A DNA stretch of 64,000 nt from Fistulifera solaris (lineage: Eukaryota > Bacillariophyta > Bacillariophyceae > Naviculales > Stauroneidaceae). The stretch is taken from NCBI GenBank assembly GCA_030295235.1, contig AP026152.1, positions 744,001-808,000 of the forward strand. Reading direction: 5' to 3'. The position numbers and the translations under genes are program-made. The notes under the pieces were generated by a model. It made no database searches, was not told the DNA's origin, and worked only from the letters and a program-made list of their open reading frames with translations. Positions 11,464 to 22,044 of the stretch are shown here, in pieces. Numbering within the stretch: position 1 is the stretch's first letter; each line of letters begins with the position of its first letter.

Positions 11464-11513
11464 CGTGACACAATCCAGTCGTGAAGAAGGTGGTCTACAC
11501 TTTGGGGTTATAG
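11464..11513 (+). repeat. Dispersed bipartite element, copy 3
   Basis: It begins CGTGACACAATCCAGTCGTG; after 13 nt comes ACACTTTGGGGTTATAG. Sequence after it (GTGAAATGATCTTGAAG... TTTCCGACGC) resembles sequence after copy 4, so the element may be longer than the core. Confidence 0.55.
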
Positions 11514-11680
11514 TAGGTTAAAATGTGAAATGATCTTGAAGCGGGTTTCCGACGCACCAAATGCAATTATGTATCTCAAAATATGCAGATCGCTAGAACA
11601 ATGCCTTCAACGTCATTACGTTTTCTATTTCCTTTCATGGAGCTAAGTGTTGTCAATGCAATACTTTTCAGTGTTTTGAT

Positions 11681-11730
11681 CATGACTCAAATCCAGTATT
11701 GGCAAGGTAGAACGAACATTTAGTCCATAG
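11681..11730 (+). repeat. Dispersed bipartite element, copy 4
   Basis: The degenerate palindrome CATGACTCAAATCCAGTATTG is followed by AACATTTAGTCCATAG at the family spacing. Downstream sequence (GGAAATATCATTCTGAAAAG ... TTTCGACGC) parallels that after copy 3. Confidence 0.45.
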
Positions 11731-12465
11731 TAAAAATGGAAATATCATTCTGAAAAGCATTTCGACGCCCAAAAACATTGCGATGGAGCATAGTAACTGA
11801 AACTATTAGCTGAAGCCATTATCATTCTATTGTATATACATATATTTAATTATAAAGCTATGTTTAAACATTTTCGGTGAACATCGTTTCAATCCTTGTC
11901 GTGGCGTGGTGGCGTAAACCAACACTTTGGGCTATACTATTTTGGGAAGTACACTTTGGGCGATAGACGTGTGCTATATTTGATGTCGATGAAACGCAAC
12001 ATTTTGATAGAAAAGCGCGGCACCAGGTAACTGCTGTGATTCGAATGAGTGTTTTGAATTTATGATTCAACAAAGAAATAATCCTGATTGTCCGGGTAAG
12101 GCGACGAAGATACAGCGCATATTATTATCCCGAAAATGGATTCATACGAGCGCTTTCATCGTTAAACAAGAGCAACGGAGCTATTCTTGTTTTGATGTCT
12201 CCCTGCCTTGATCTCCTCGAATTTACGCACGGTCTAGAGAACGAAAAGGACACTTTTTCTTCATGTTTTACTCGAAACAGAAACGGCGTAAAACTTGCGA
12301 TGAAAAGCCTACGACTTATAACCACAATTTAGTCATGACGGAACTATTACCGTTCGAAACTGGATCTCTACATTCAAAAAAAGCGTTCATCAAATAATAG
12401 CATGGATAGACACTAATGTACATTATTAAAAACTAACTTCAAAGTCCTTTGCAAAGAATGCAAAC

Positions 12466-15101
12466 TTATACCGCCGGAGAGTCGGTTGTCTCTTCCGTCG
12501 GTATTTCCTCTTCAATCATAGCTGTTACGGGAAACGGCGCCGTTTCGGTCGGTACCGACGATATAGTGGAATCTTGGACTGGGCTGGGGGCCTGAATCAA
12601 ATTGGGCGCTCCTTCGGGTACAATGACAAGGACTGGACTGGGAGCCTGGACCAAAGACGGCGCTCCTTCCGAACCAGAGGAAGGCGGTCTCGCTGGTGCC
12701 AAGGCAGGGGCCGGTTCCGGTGCAACGGGAGACACTGGAGCTGTAACGGGTGTCGACACAGGTGTAGGCGGAACGTAGGTCGGAATAGGTTGCGCAACAG
12801 GCGGTCGTACCGGTGACCATTCCACTTTGGGCAAAGCAGGCTTTAGTTGTGGCGGCAAGAACGGTGCCAAGATTGCTATTTGGGATGGAACCAAATTCAA
12901 GGTAGGTTGTAGTATCGGTTGCTGTAAAATCGTCGGAATAGTAGGAATGGAAGGTGCAAGGGCCGGAGGAGCATTCGATGCATACACAGGAAGCTGCGCT
13001 GGTACCGAGAATGGAGGAATAATGGTTGGCGGATAACGAACTGGCTGCAAAACAGGTATTCGTGTTGGAGCTGGAAATCCGTCTTCAGGCACCGTTATTA
13101 AAATGGGTGATGGTACTGGGGCTAGCGCTGGTGCTTGTACAGGCGCATCGACCGGCGGGTTTACTCCAACAGTGGGAGCTGGCGTCCCTGAAGTGACCGG
13201 AGCGACTACGGGTGCTGCTGTGGAAATCACTTGCGGTGCCGTAGGGACGACCGGAGTAGGAAGCAGTACCGGTGTTACCGGAACCGTCGGTTGCGCTTGC
13301 GGAGAGCTTTGTGGTGCCAGAATCATTTCTGGTGTCGGTGCATTCGGCAGAGTCGGTGTTGTTTGCGGCGTAGGCACCGTTTGTGTGGTAGGCATCGTTG
13401 GCACTGTCTGCGGAGCAGGTACTGTGGGCACAGACTGCGTTGTAGGCGCCGTCGGTATTGTTTGCGGAGAAGGCACTGTTACTACAGTCGGCAGACTCGG
13501 TAGAGTCGGCACCGCTTGCGAAGTCGGCGCCACGGGCAAACTTGGTGCTGTGGGAGTCAATGGGACCGTAGGGACAGTGAACACCGGTGCTGCTAAGGAG
13601 AAAGCACCGGAGTCGCGACCGGTGAAGGTGCCATGGCAGAGGATGGAAACGAGACCGGCAAGGACGGCAAGCTCGGCATCACGCCAGTTGTAGGTGTTTG
13701 TAAAAGACTTGGGGCTGTCACGACCGTTGGTAGCATCGCCGCCACAGGACCAGCTGCTACTGGAGCAGCAGCGGGTGCCACGAGCGAGCAGTCCGGAACG
13801 CAACAACTGCATGCAACCGTTGCGCAATCGACTAGTAGCACGACACCCTCTGCACACAGAGTTTCTGGGATAGTGCCGTACAATTGATTTCCTTCTAAAT
13901 TCAAATACTTCATTTGCTTGAGATGCTTCAATTGCTCCGGAATGGAATCCACTAAATGATTCCTACTCAAATCCAAGACTTCCAGTGGTAGCAAAGCGAC
14001 TTCCGGTGGGATTGTCCCTAGCAACTGATTGTTACTTAGACGCAATGCTGCAACGTTCATGCCATCATTATCACCATTGCCTTCCGGCTGCATCAATCTT
14101 CTTCTCTGAATTTGTGAAGACGGTTTGCAGGTGACACCATGCCACGAGCATACCGACAAGCCGCTGTACCAGTTCGTGTTGTTCGTCCACCGACTTCCTT
14201 GCATACTTTCGTACAGCACCAAGAGAGCGTAGGTAGTGACTAGATCTTCTCCTGGATACAAATTTCTTCGCGAGACCACAGTGCGAAACGCATTGGATTG
14301 CGGAGTACCGGGCCGATCCATACTTTCACCCTGATCGAATGTCAAGGGCCGTAAGTATTCGGCTAACACGCGATTGCGATCTGTCGTAGGGGCAGCCGTC
14401 GGAGCAAAGGTGGGCGAACGAGTCGGACGTTGCGTAGGCAAAGGAGTCGAAGGCGCGATAGTGGGCTGCGGAGAAAATGTCGGAACCGCCAGCAGCTCAT
14501 CTTTATCCGGTTCTATTAATACCAAACGCGTAACGAGAATCGCTGCGAGAATTGCTGCTGCAGCCAAGCAAACAACCATTCCTAAATTGCGCTTCTGATG
14601 CCCCGGTTTCTCGGCTTGAATATGACTTGCTTGCACTGCGTTTTGTAGAATGCGACCCCGAATTTCCGATTCCAAGTCTTCATTCGAAATAGCAATTGCT
14701 GTTGTTGTGTATGATCCTTCGTACGACGGTTGCTCTTGATCATCTTGTTGCGAGCCAGATTGTGAAGGTTCTTCTTCTAGATTATCCTCCGTCTCATTTG
14801 CAGTACTTGTTGAGCCTAAAATTGATACAGCACCAGGAGATTGCAGTAAATAACCCTTCTGTTCATGAATCGAGACGTTTCTCTGTAAAGGAGGAGGCAT
14901 TGCTGCCGCTTTTTCATCTAAACAATCATCCAAAGAGATCCGTTCACTCTGAAAGGATGCCGGAGACGTTGGTGCTGGTACTGGTTCTACGGGCTCTACG
15001 AGACTCGTAGATTCGGTTAATTGCGAAACAACGGAATAAGATCCGCTCACCAAACGTTCCGGTGGTGGTAATTCTTTGCTTCTTGCTCTTTCATTATTCA
15101 T
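12466..15101 (-). CDS. Single-pass LRR membrane protein with proline-rich tail (frame break near 13.6 kb)
   Basis: The start is MNNERARSK at 15101. A Ser/Glu-rich ~175-residue head is followed by TAIAISNEDLESEIRGRIL, a transmembrane span (~residues 170-195, LGMVVCLAAAAILAAILVTR), a PT-rich stalk (TRSPTFAPTAAPTT), an LRR N-cap (ALLVLYESMQGSRWTNNTNW, then CSWHGVTC), about four LRRs (LEVLDLSRNHLVDSIPEQL, MKYLNLEGNQLYGTIPETL) and a Cys cap (VDCATVACSCCVPDC). The frame stops at 13593 inside a Pro/Ala/Val tail, but the overlapping -1 frame carries on the same composition (PTVP/APT repeats) for ~370 more residues to 12466, so one protein of ~870 residues is likely. The cause is an indel in low-complexity DNA or a sequencing error. 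Topology is inferred as N-in, LRRs outside. It is a paralogue of the gene at 18219-19493. Ligand unknown. Confidence 0.7.
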
Positions 15102-16110
15102 GCAGTGATTGTGGATTGTTTGTGTGCGAATGACTATTTCTACGTTACAATGGCAACGCCAGGATGAAAAAAATCTTGGCTGCTCCGTTTGTTATCAAGT
15201 GAAAATCGAAAGCAGGACGGCGTTGCGCGCACCTCCGTTTTACACAACACCCAGCCAATAAATACGGCGCGCGTTTCGCTCTTTGTTGGGAGTGGCACTA
15301 TCAAGTACAGGACTGTATCAACTTACCAGTAGATATATAATCTTTAACAAGTATTCGTGTTTCTGCGCAGTTTTACAGTAAAGACTTGAGTGTTCTATTT
15401 CCTTTGGCGTCTCCAGTTCTTCCTCCAAGTTCGTTTGGGCCTTTCGGACTTTTTTTATTTATTCAATAGTGAACTGTACTTGAGAACGGAGAGCTTTTAG
15501 TTGGGGCTATTCTTTATGTGTGTCCAGCTGGCACGGCCATTTTTGGTGTTAAGCCTTAATCGATCTACTCACAAATTCTCCTCCGCTTTTCAACGGAAAG
15601 CTTGCTTAGATAGACCCGGTTCAATCAAAATTTCAAAAAGTACAGCATTGGCTATGCCGGCGTTGTTACTATCATTCGTTAAGTATAGTTATTCCGTACC
15701 TTTTTTGAAACTCGATCATGCTCGATGCTCGAAGTACGATATTACGACAATTACGTTTCAGTCAGTCACGAGTTAAATATTATCATTGCAGAATACTCCG
15801 TAATTTATTTTTAAATGGTAGCTACTTGTCTAGAATTCTAACAAAAAATTTCCGAGACGTTCGAAGAAAGCAGCAGCGTCACAAGCAGATCGTAACAGTA
15901 TTGCTTGTCGGCAATGTTAGAGCGACGTAAGCTTTCTACCAGTATCGAGCGGATAAAACTCCGTGGGTTGGTGTGAGCTACATGCCATTTAACCAAAGTA
16001 AAAGAAGCTTGGACTGCATCATCAGGTTACACAATAGTAACGTCACATCGGTAACACAGCTTTGTTGGGAAAAACATCTCAATTCGTTTCCAAATGTGCT
16101 CCTCTGTGCA
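15102..16110. other. Intergenic region upstream of the LRR gene
   Basis: AT-balanced, with no coding signal I trust. Small open frames at 15501 and 15718 (+) have no recognisable motif. The palindrome array begins at its right edge. Confidence 0.4.
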
Positions 16111-17580
16111 TTCGAGAAATTCTGGAATCGGATTTTAGAATCATGTTTTCGGTTCCAAAAAAATCTGGAATGGGCGATTGTGTATTGAGTCACAGTCACA
16201 AGGCCATTTTGTGAACGTTCCTGATCTCGACATCATTGTGTTTAAGGTCACTAAGAGATTCTTTGTACGGTTCCAGGTATTCTGGAATTGGTGTTTGGGA
16301 TGAGCAGTAATCTGTGAGCGTTCCAGATAATCTGGAATTGGTTCTTTGGCTCATTCAGGTATTTTGTGTCAATTTCAGAAATTTTGGAGCAGGTGCTTTG
16401 CGTCAAACAAAGATTTTTTTGCAATCTCCAGAAATTCTGGACAAACGTGCTTTACTTTGCCAGACATTCTGTCTATTGTTAAGTGGTGGTCGAGAAATTC
16501 AGGACCAGTAATTTTGCGACGACAAACAGAAGTCCTGTAAAATTTCCAGTAATTATGGAATCGCTGATTAGCGTTTCAAACAGAAATTCTGCGGACGTGG
16601 TCCGGAAATTCTGGACCAAGTGTTTTGCGACAAAACAGCAGTCCTGTAGAAATTCCAGAAAGTCTGGAATATCGCTGATTAGCGTCAAGCAGAAATTCTG
16701 CGGAAGTGGTCCAGAAATTCTGGACCAGTAATTTTGCGACGACAAACAGAAGTCCTGTAAAATCTCCAGCAATTCTGGAATCGCTGATTAGCGTCAAGCA
16801 GAAATTCTGCGTACGTGGTCCGGAAATTCTGGACCAAGCGTTTTGCGACAAAACAGCAGTCCTGTAGAAACTCCAGAAATACTGGAATACCGCTGATTAA
16901 CGTCAAGTAGAAATTTTGCGGACGTGATCCAGAAATTCTGGACCAAGTGTTTTGTGACGACAAACAGAAGTCCTGTAAAATTTCCTGAAATTCTGGAATA
17001 TCGCTGATTAACGTCAAGCAGAGATTTTGCGGACATGGTCCAGAAATTCTGGACCAGGTGTTTTGCGGCGACAAACAGAAGTCATGTTGAATTTCCAGGA
17101 AAATTGGAAACGGCGTTAGAATTTTGCCTCGCCGTAGGCTCTACGTAGAAATTTGTACTGAGAGGCATAATTTTAACGTCCTTTCCTGGAATCATCGCTG
17201 ATTAGCGCTGATGCAGAGATTTTGCGGACGTGGTCCAGAAATTCTGGACCAGGTGTTTTGCGACGACACACAGAAGGCCTGTAGAATTTCCAAAAATTGT
17301 AGAACCGCTGGAGGTTTTGTCGACATTCCGGAAATTCTGGAATTGCAGTCTAAAGCGTCAAGCAGTAATTCTGTGGCATCGTTGATTAGCGTCAAGCAGA
17401 AATTCTGCACACGTGGTCCAGAAATTCTGGACCAGTTGTTTTGCTTTTGCGACGGACAGAAATCCTGTAACGTGCAAGTTTTCCAGAAATTCTGGAAGTT
17501 CTGATTACTTGTAGCGTTTTGGACAACAGACAATCTGTGAGCGTTCTAAATTCTGCCCCTTCCGCAGAATAAACTCTGCA
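16111..17580. repeat. Array 1 of AGAAATTCT-cored palindromes (109-111 bp period)
   Basis: The region holds dozens of short inverted repeats with a shared AGAAATTCT centre and different complementary flanks: GCAGAAATTCTGC, GGTCCAGAAATTCTGGACC, ACAGAAGTCCTGT, TCCAGAAATACTGGA and CGCTGATTAGCG. The GGTCC...GGACC type starts at 16488, 16599, 16708, 16817, 16926, 17037, 17232 and 17415. The first six steps are 109-111 bp, which defines the tandem unit; the edges are more degenerate. Inside one unit the palindrome centres are about 22, 33-35, 20 and 32-34 bp apart. Long open frames through the array in several phases are by-products of the repeat. It lies between two LRR paralogues. Function unknown; candidates are a protein-binding array or hairpin-forming satellite. 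Confidence 0.8.
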
Positions 17581-18218
17581 ATATCTGTCCATTGGAAACT
17601 CACCGACTCATTATCAATTCATTCAGCAGAATCCTCATCACAATCACTGGAAAATACTAGTAATAACAATAATCTGTAATTATTATCATCATCAGCCAGC
17701 GACGTAAAGAGCCTCGGCAAATGACTGATGCGGCTGTGATATCAAGAGCGCGAAATGGGCAAACTGATAACGGTCGAAGTCAGCACGTTGTTTTGTTTTA
17801 GATGTCACAAGAAAAGCAACTAAGCTTCTGAAAAAGGATCCGGCGTAAACACAGCAGTAAACGATGGAGACAAGAAAAGGCGGCGTATGCGAGCGATGCC
17901 CGGTTGCCAGATACATCGAAGAAATCCAATTTTTAACTCAAAAAAGTTGCTTTCATGTATGTTTATAGATCTAAAATGAAGGATATACGCGACAAATAAT
18001 ATGCCCCTTAATCTGAGTTTCATCCCACATTGGGATCGCAGAGAGCCGCGAAAGGACTGGCAGCTTACACCTCCTTTTCGGAGCAGAAATGGAAGGAAGT
18101 TGATCGGATACGCCACTGTTAGATGATTGCCCAGCGATGTTATGACCAGCTTCTTTGTTGGAAATCATTGGCGATCAAGCCTCTTCCTGATTGTCACGTG
18201 TAGACGGCTCTATATCAT
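17581..18218. other. Intergenic region between array 1 and the second LRR gene
   Basis: No convincing coding sequence. ORFs at 17692-18168 (-) lack recognisable features. Confidence 0.4.
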
Positions 18219-19493
18219 CTACGGGACCGACGGAGCCATGGTTGTGGAGATATTCACGCCCGAACAATCTGGAGAACAGCAACTGCACACCACATGCTCA
18301 CAGTCTACTTGCAATGTTGCGTCATTTGAACATAGTTCGGTCGCCAGGTTCCCCGTTAACCAGTTATTAGAAAGATCCAGCATTGTCAATTGACTTAAAC
18401 GCGATAGCTCCGTCGGAATCGCATCTACCAAAGCATTGTTGTGCAGGTCTAAATTTTCCAGCGGCAACAGTGTTATTTCCCAAGGCAATGTCCCCACAAG
18501 TCGGTTGTTGGCTAAGTTGAGACCCACAATGTGAGAAGCACCGCTCGCATCCGAAGTTGTGTCTTGACAAGAAACTCCATACCACGTGCAGAGCGGTTCA
18601 TCAGAATTCCAGTTGGTATTGTTGTGCCAGCTATTGCCTTGTGTACTTTCGTACAGCACCATCAATCGATACGCTGTCAGCCAATCGTGTTGCGGCAGAC
18701 GCGACAGGGACGCAACCGCTTGCAGTGCCTGATATTGCGGTGTTCCTATTTCGTGTTGCAAAGGATCGTATGCCTCACTCTTTCGAAAGTACTCGAGCAC
18801 TTGACCGTAAAATGGAGTAGTGGGTGCCACTGTAGGATAGGACGGAGAAACACCGGCGAAAGAAGTGGAAGATTCTTCTCTGGACCGTGGCCACAAAACA
18901 ACCGTGAGAACGACGGCCGCAGCCAACAACAGACCCCCTATAATCATTTTGTTCATTCGAGAACAAGGATTGTGCGATACAGAATATTCCGCTTTCACCA
19001 CTTTTGCTTGTACGGCTGTTTTCAAAATACGAAGACGATATTCATCTTCGAGTTCCTTGTCAGAAATAGCAATAGCTGTCGCCATTCCTTCTACTTCAAT
19101 GGTACAATCCGCTTCCATAGCTTCATCATCATCATCGCACGCTATAGTAGAAGGCGTATGCGGTAATTCTCTGATACCACGAACTGCCATGGCACCCGGT
19201 GAACTAGTGAAGGAAGTGGTTGATGTGGCCGTGTGGCGCATCAGAAATGGAGGAGGCACTTTCGACTTTTCATTGTGTTGTTTGACATGCTGACCCTCTG
19301 AAAAAAACTGACGCTTTGGGCTTGTATCGCTTTTACGAGGCTGAAGAATCGAGATTTGAATTTCTGATTCTTCGCAAGCAGTAGAACTCTCGAGATAGAG
19401 AGATTCTTCATCTCCAATCGAAAGCAAGCGATGCGAAGAATCTGGATTCGTTAGTTCAGATATCGCGCTTTCGCCGCTGACAGCTCGCTGCAT
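18219..19493 (-). CDS. Single-pass LRR membrane protein (paralogue of 12466-15101)
   Basis: The intact 424-residue protein has the same plan as its neighbour: an acidic/Ser-rich head, TAIAISDKELEDEYRLRIL, a transmembrane span at ~210-228 (MIIGGLLLAAAVVLTVVLW), a short PT stalk, an LRR cap (RLMVLYESTQGNSWHNNTNW, CTWYGVSC), LRRs (LENLDLHNNALVDAIPTEL, LTMLDLSNNWLTGNLATEL) and a cysteine cap VDCEHVVCSCCSPDC. Unlike the paralogue it ends soon after the cap, with no proline-rich tail. Such LRR proteins are expanded in diatoms; roles in adhesion or sensing are proposed, not shown. The pair suggests tandem duplication, now separated by the palindrome array. Confidence 0.75.
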   Translation of the reverse strand: MQRAVSGESAISELTNPDSSHRLLSIGDEESLYLESSTACEESEIQISILQPRKSDTSPKRQFFSEGQHVKQHNEKSKVPPPFLMRHTATSTTSFTSSPGAMAVRGIRELPHTPSTIACDDDDEAMEADCTIEVEGMATAIAISDKELEDEYRLRILKTAVQAKVVKAEYSVSHNPCSRMNKMIIGGLLLAAAVVLTVVLWPRSREESSTSFAGVSPSYPTVAPTTPFYGQVLEYFRKSEAYDPLQHEIGTPQYQALQAVASLSRLPQHDWLTAYRLMVLYESTQGNSWHNNTNWNSDEPLCTWYGVSCQDTTSDASGASHIVGLNLANNRLVGTLPWEITLLPLENLDLHNNALVDAIPTELSRLSQLTMLDLSNNWLTGNLATELCSNDATLQVDCEHVVCSCCSPDCSGVNISTTMAPSVP

Positions 19494-20030
19494 TGGGGAG
19501 ATAGGAGAAGCACTTCTCGTTTCCAGGTAAGTCGTCGTTTGTCATGGTGTGTTCGTTCTCCTCTTTGATGTATTGCACTTGTTCGTTCGAACGCATTTTG
19601 TTGCGACGCATTTTGAATGAAAGGCGGAGGGAGGAAAAGCGGTGCGGAGTGCGGAATAATAATGCGATTGACGAGGAACCTAATGGAAGTACAGTTCGCT
19701 TTATGCACGATTCATGCTTCTGATTTACTACTAACTTTCAAATGACCAAGTATGAGTCGGTGAGCTGGACTGAGAAGCAAAGTGTGGAGAGGTTTCTGTG
19801 TTCAAAAGACTATAGAGCAGCAAGTAGTAAGTATATGATGCACAATGCACAATGCACATTGGAACTTCCTGTCGCAGCGTTATTGTTGCAAGCAATCGCA
19901 AAGCGACAAACGCAAAAACCCAACCCGCATGCACGCAGGAAAACGTTGGATCTTCAAAGCCCCTTTTAACATTCGACAACCATTTTGTGACCATGTCTCT
20001 CCGCTCCCAAACCAATCCTAACACATCAAC
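19494..20030. other. Intergenic region
   Basis: 5' flank of the LRR gene and of the small spliced ORF at 20031. No feature beyond low-grade short ORFs. Confidence 0.35.
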
Positions 20031-20194
20031 ATGGAAACGCTACTGGTAGCATCTTTGTCAAATTGCGTCGACGCTGTTCCTGGATGTTTGTATTGCAGCG
20101 TTTGCCGGTCCCAAAACCAAAGGTTCGCGTCCGTGTCAACAATGAAGATCAAAAGCTCATTGAACGAAGCATCGCCGCACAATTCTATACGTAA
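20031..20194 (+). CDS. Candidate 36-residue spliced small protein
   Basis: Exon 1 (20031-20045) reads METLL. A 53-nt GT-AG intron (20046-20098, TTTGTATTGCAG acceptor) leads to exon 2 (20099-20194), which reads RLPVPKPKVRVRVNNEDQK and then LIERSIAAQFYT before TAA. The result is a compact basic N-terminal part with a helical C-terminus. The tight intron and sensible protein composition are the only support. No family recognised. Its last 10 nt overlap the 3' end of the convergent ORF at 20185-20379. Confidence 0.3.
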
Positions 20195-20379
20195 CTAAGT
20201 CGAATTGTACTGGCGCTGGGTTTCTGAACAGGGCTAATCTTAGTTTCAAAGGTGACCTCTTTATCAAATTTAGTATGATACCTCGTTATCGTGCCATGCT
20301 TATAGATGGGCTCGTCCTTCGTGGGCGTTTGGGAGGCGCCGAAGAGTGTATCCGTGAAACGGGGCTTTCTGGTTGCCAT
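20185..20379 (-). CDS. Small hypothetical basic protein (64 aa)
   Basis: The ORF starts MATRKPRFTDTLFGASQTPT and runs KDEPIYKHGTITRYHTKFDK to the stop at 20185. Composition is protein-like with no membrane span. An alternative frame (20286-20579) reads through part of the same DNA, so the true coding frame is uncertain; an upstream exon is possible. No family recognised. Confidence 0.25.
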   Translation of the reverse strand: MATRKPRFTDTLFGASQTPTKDEPIYKHGTITRYHTKFDKEVTFETKISPVQKPSASTIRLSYV

Positions 20380-22044
20380 CTTGACACGTTTGCTGGAAAT
20401 AGAACTGCATCCAAAGCAGTGTGATCAAATTCACAAAAGGATACTTCGCTCACATTGTCGGACCAGCTGGGAGTGTTGTTTGTAAAGATTTCCCTGCAAG
20501 GAGATGGTAGCGAGTCGATGTTTGAAATGAGCTGTACGCTTCGTCGTTTGTTTGGAGGGTATTTGGTTTGCATGCACATGATTGATCTGGAAGAATAATT
20601 GGTGTTGACGCTGATGGCTGATGTGATTATATTTTATGAAACGAAACCTCTAGTGTGGACATTCGTAAAATGGTGAGCTTTTTATTTCGAAGAACACTTG
20701 ACTTTTCTATCTCCGAACTCCGAAGCGACAAGATAGGCGATGGGCTTATAGGTATGATGATTCGTGAAACGTGAAACGCTTCTACTTCAGCGTTCAAATA
20801 ATGTTAGGAGAAAGTAAGGAGAAAGGAAAGGGAAAAAAGGAAAGAAGAAAAGGGCTAAGGGCTTCGTCAAAGCTAGAGATGTCTTATATTTGATATTTGT
20901 GTAGAAGAGACTGTACCTTCTTTCGGAGAATCAACTTCTCCTTCTCTCGCTAAAAGCTTTTAGCTTTTAGCTGTTTCTATTTCCCCGATGAGGCGATGAG
21001 GAATGCATGGAACATGAAAAGGGTTATAAGTTTAAAGTTTAAACTGAACAGGTAAGTACTATGTATCGTGTTTAGGGTTATTGTTAATTCTTGCGTCAGA
21101 CGGAGGAACGTATCCTTTCAGAACAATTTCTGCTGATCAATGTGATAAAATGACGCCATTTGCAGAACTTCTGACGAAGTTCAATACCGATCGGTCCTGC
21201 CAGTATTTCGTGATATTCGTGATGCTTGCCCTTTTCGTTTTTCTCGATCTCTAAAAACTCTCGGCATTTCAGCAGGAGAAAATCAAGGTCAAAGCGACGC
21301 ATCCTAACAGTTTACATTTGCATTGGTCTCTTGTTTCGCTCGTGAGCTACCATTTTATGTTCGGTGCTCGTAGATAACGCACTAGCTGTTTCAAATTTCC
21401 CATCGAAAACTGAACGAGTAACGCCAGTCGCAACAAAATAAGTTCAATTTAAACGTGTTATGCATAATAAAGCGGGAAAGTCTGAAAACTTTGCAGACTA
21501 TGGCCGCCGTCGAAGTTTGGGAGGCGTAGACGAACGTAGTTTTGACGTGGGGTCTTCTGCATTCCTTTGACAGGCTTTCTGACACGTATTAAATCTGCCA
21601 AGTCCAGTTCCGTCAAGTTTCCGAGACATCCCAAAGGATACTTTGATTACAGTTTCGAATCATTTTAACAAACCATTATTAAAAGTTTCACCAAAAGGCC
21701 TTTTTTTCTCATCCGCTGCAGCTGATTGGTGTTGCAGAGAGATAGCGGAGCTGGAATTCGTCATGCCTTCTCAGATCCATGACTGAACTGCAGTCACTAG
21801 TGCGCTGCGACAAAAACATTCTGGCAAAAAAAACCGTTGCTTTATTATTTTTTTCGCAGCAGGACGATGATGGATCTTTTCGTTCATTGCAAGGATAAAG
21901 CTATATGAGTTTTCTTTCTATGTTGTCGGCTTATTAGAATGCGAAATCTGGAGGAAATGAAACTGTAGGCTGGTCGATGAATGTTGGAAAAATGTTCTTG
22001 AGATATTCTATCTGTATTTATTGAACACGAATGATTGTGACAAG
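20380..22044. other. 1.7-kb intergenic region
   Basis: No convincing gene. It has a purine-rich stretch (20811-20860) and a hairpin-prone AGCTAAAAGCTTTTAGCT (about 20949-20966). A dispersed-element palindrome lies at 21778. ORFs at 21096 and 21391 (-) lack features. Confidence 0.4.
21778..21826 (+). repeat. Dispersed bipartite element, copy 5 (weak second half)
   Basis: The palindrome CATGACTGAACTGCAGTCACTAG is well kept; the second half is reduced to ACATTCTGG at 38 nt instead of 33-35. It is ~265 bp upstream of the endonuclease V start. Confidence 0.4.

Larger units (their letters stand above)
11156..12465. other. 1.3-kb intergenic region with dispersed element copies
   Basis: No convincing gene was found. 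It carries two copies of the bipartite element (11464 and 11681) and two nearby ACACTTTGGGC repeats (around 11921 and 11951) that match only its second half. Short ORFs at 11864 and 12125 (-) show no coding features. Confidence 0.45.

Noticed and set aside
12574-13693. Plus-strand glycine-rich ORFs (e.g. 13103-13693)
   Set aside because: They are the antisense of a proline/threonine repeat, which reads as Gly/Val on the other strand.
16111-17580. Canonical heat-shock elements
   Set aside because: The central GAA-A-TTC gap is 1 nt instead of 2, so the core is not a standard continuous HSE; only the TTCnnGAA halves match.
16479-17592. Overlapping minus-strand open frames through array 1 (up to 129 codons) with recurring WSRISGP and QNFCLTLIS peptides
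   Set aside because: They exist in several frames and repeat with the DNA unit; they are consequences of stop-poor repeats, not evidence of a protein.
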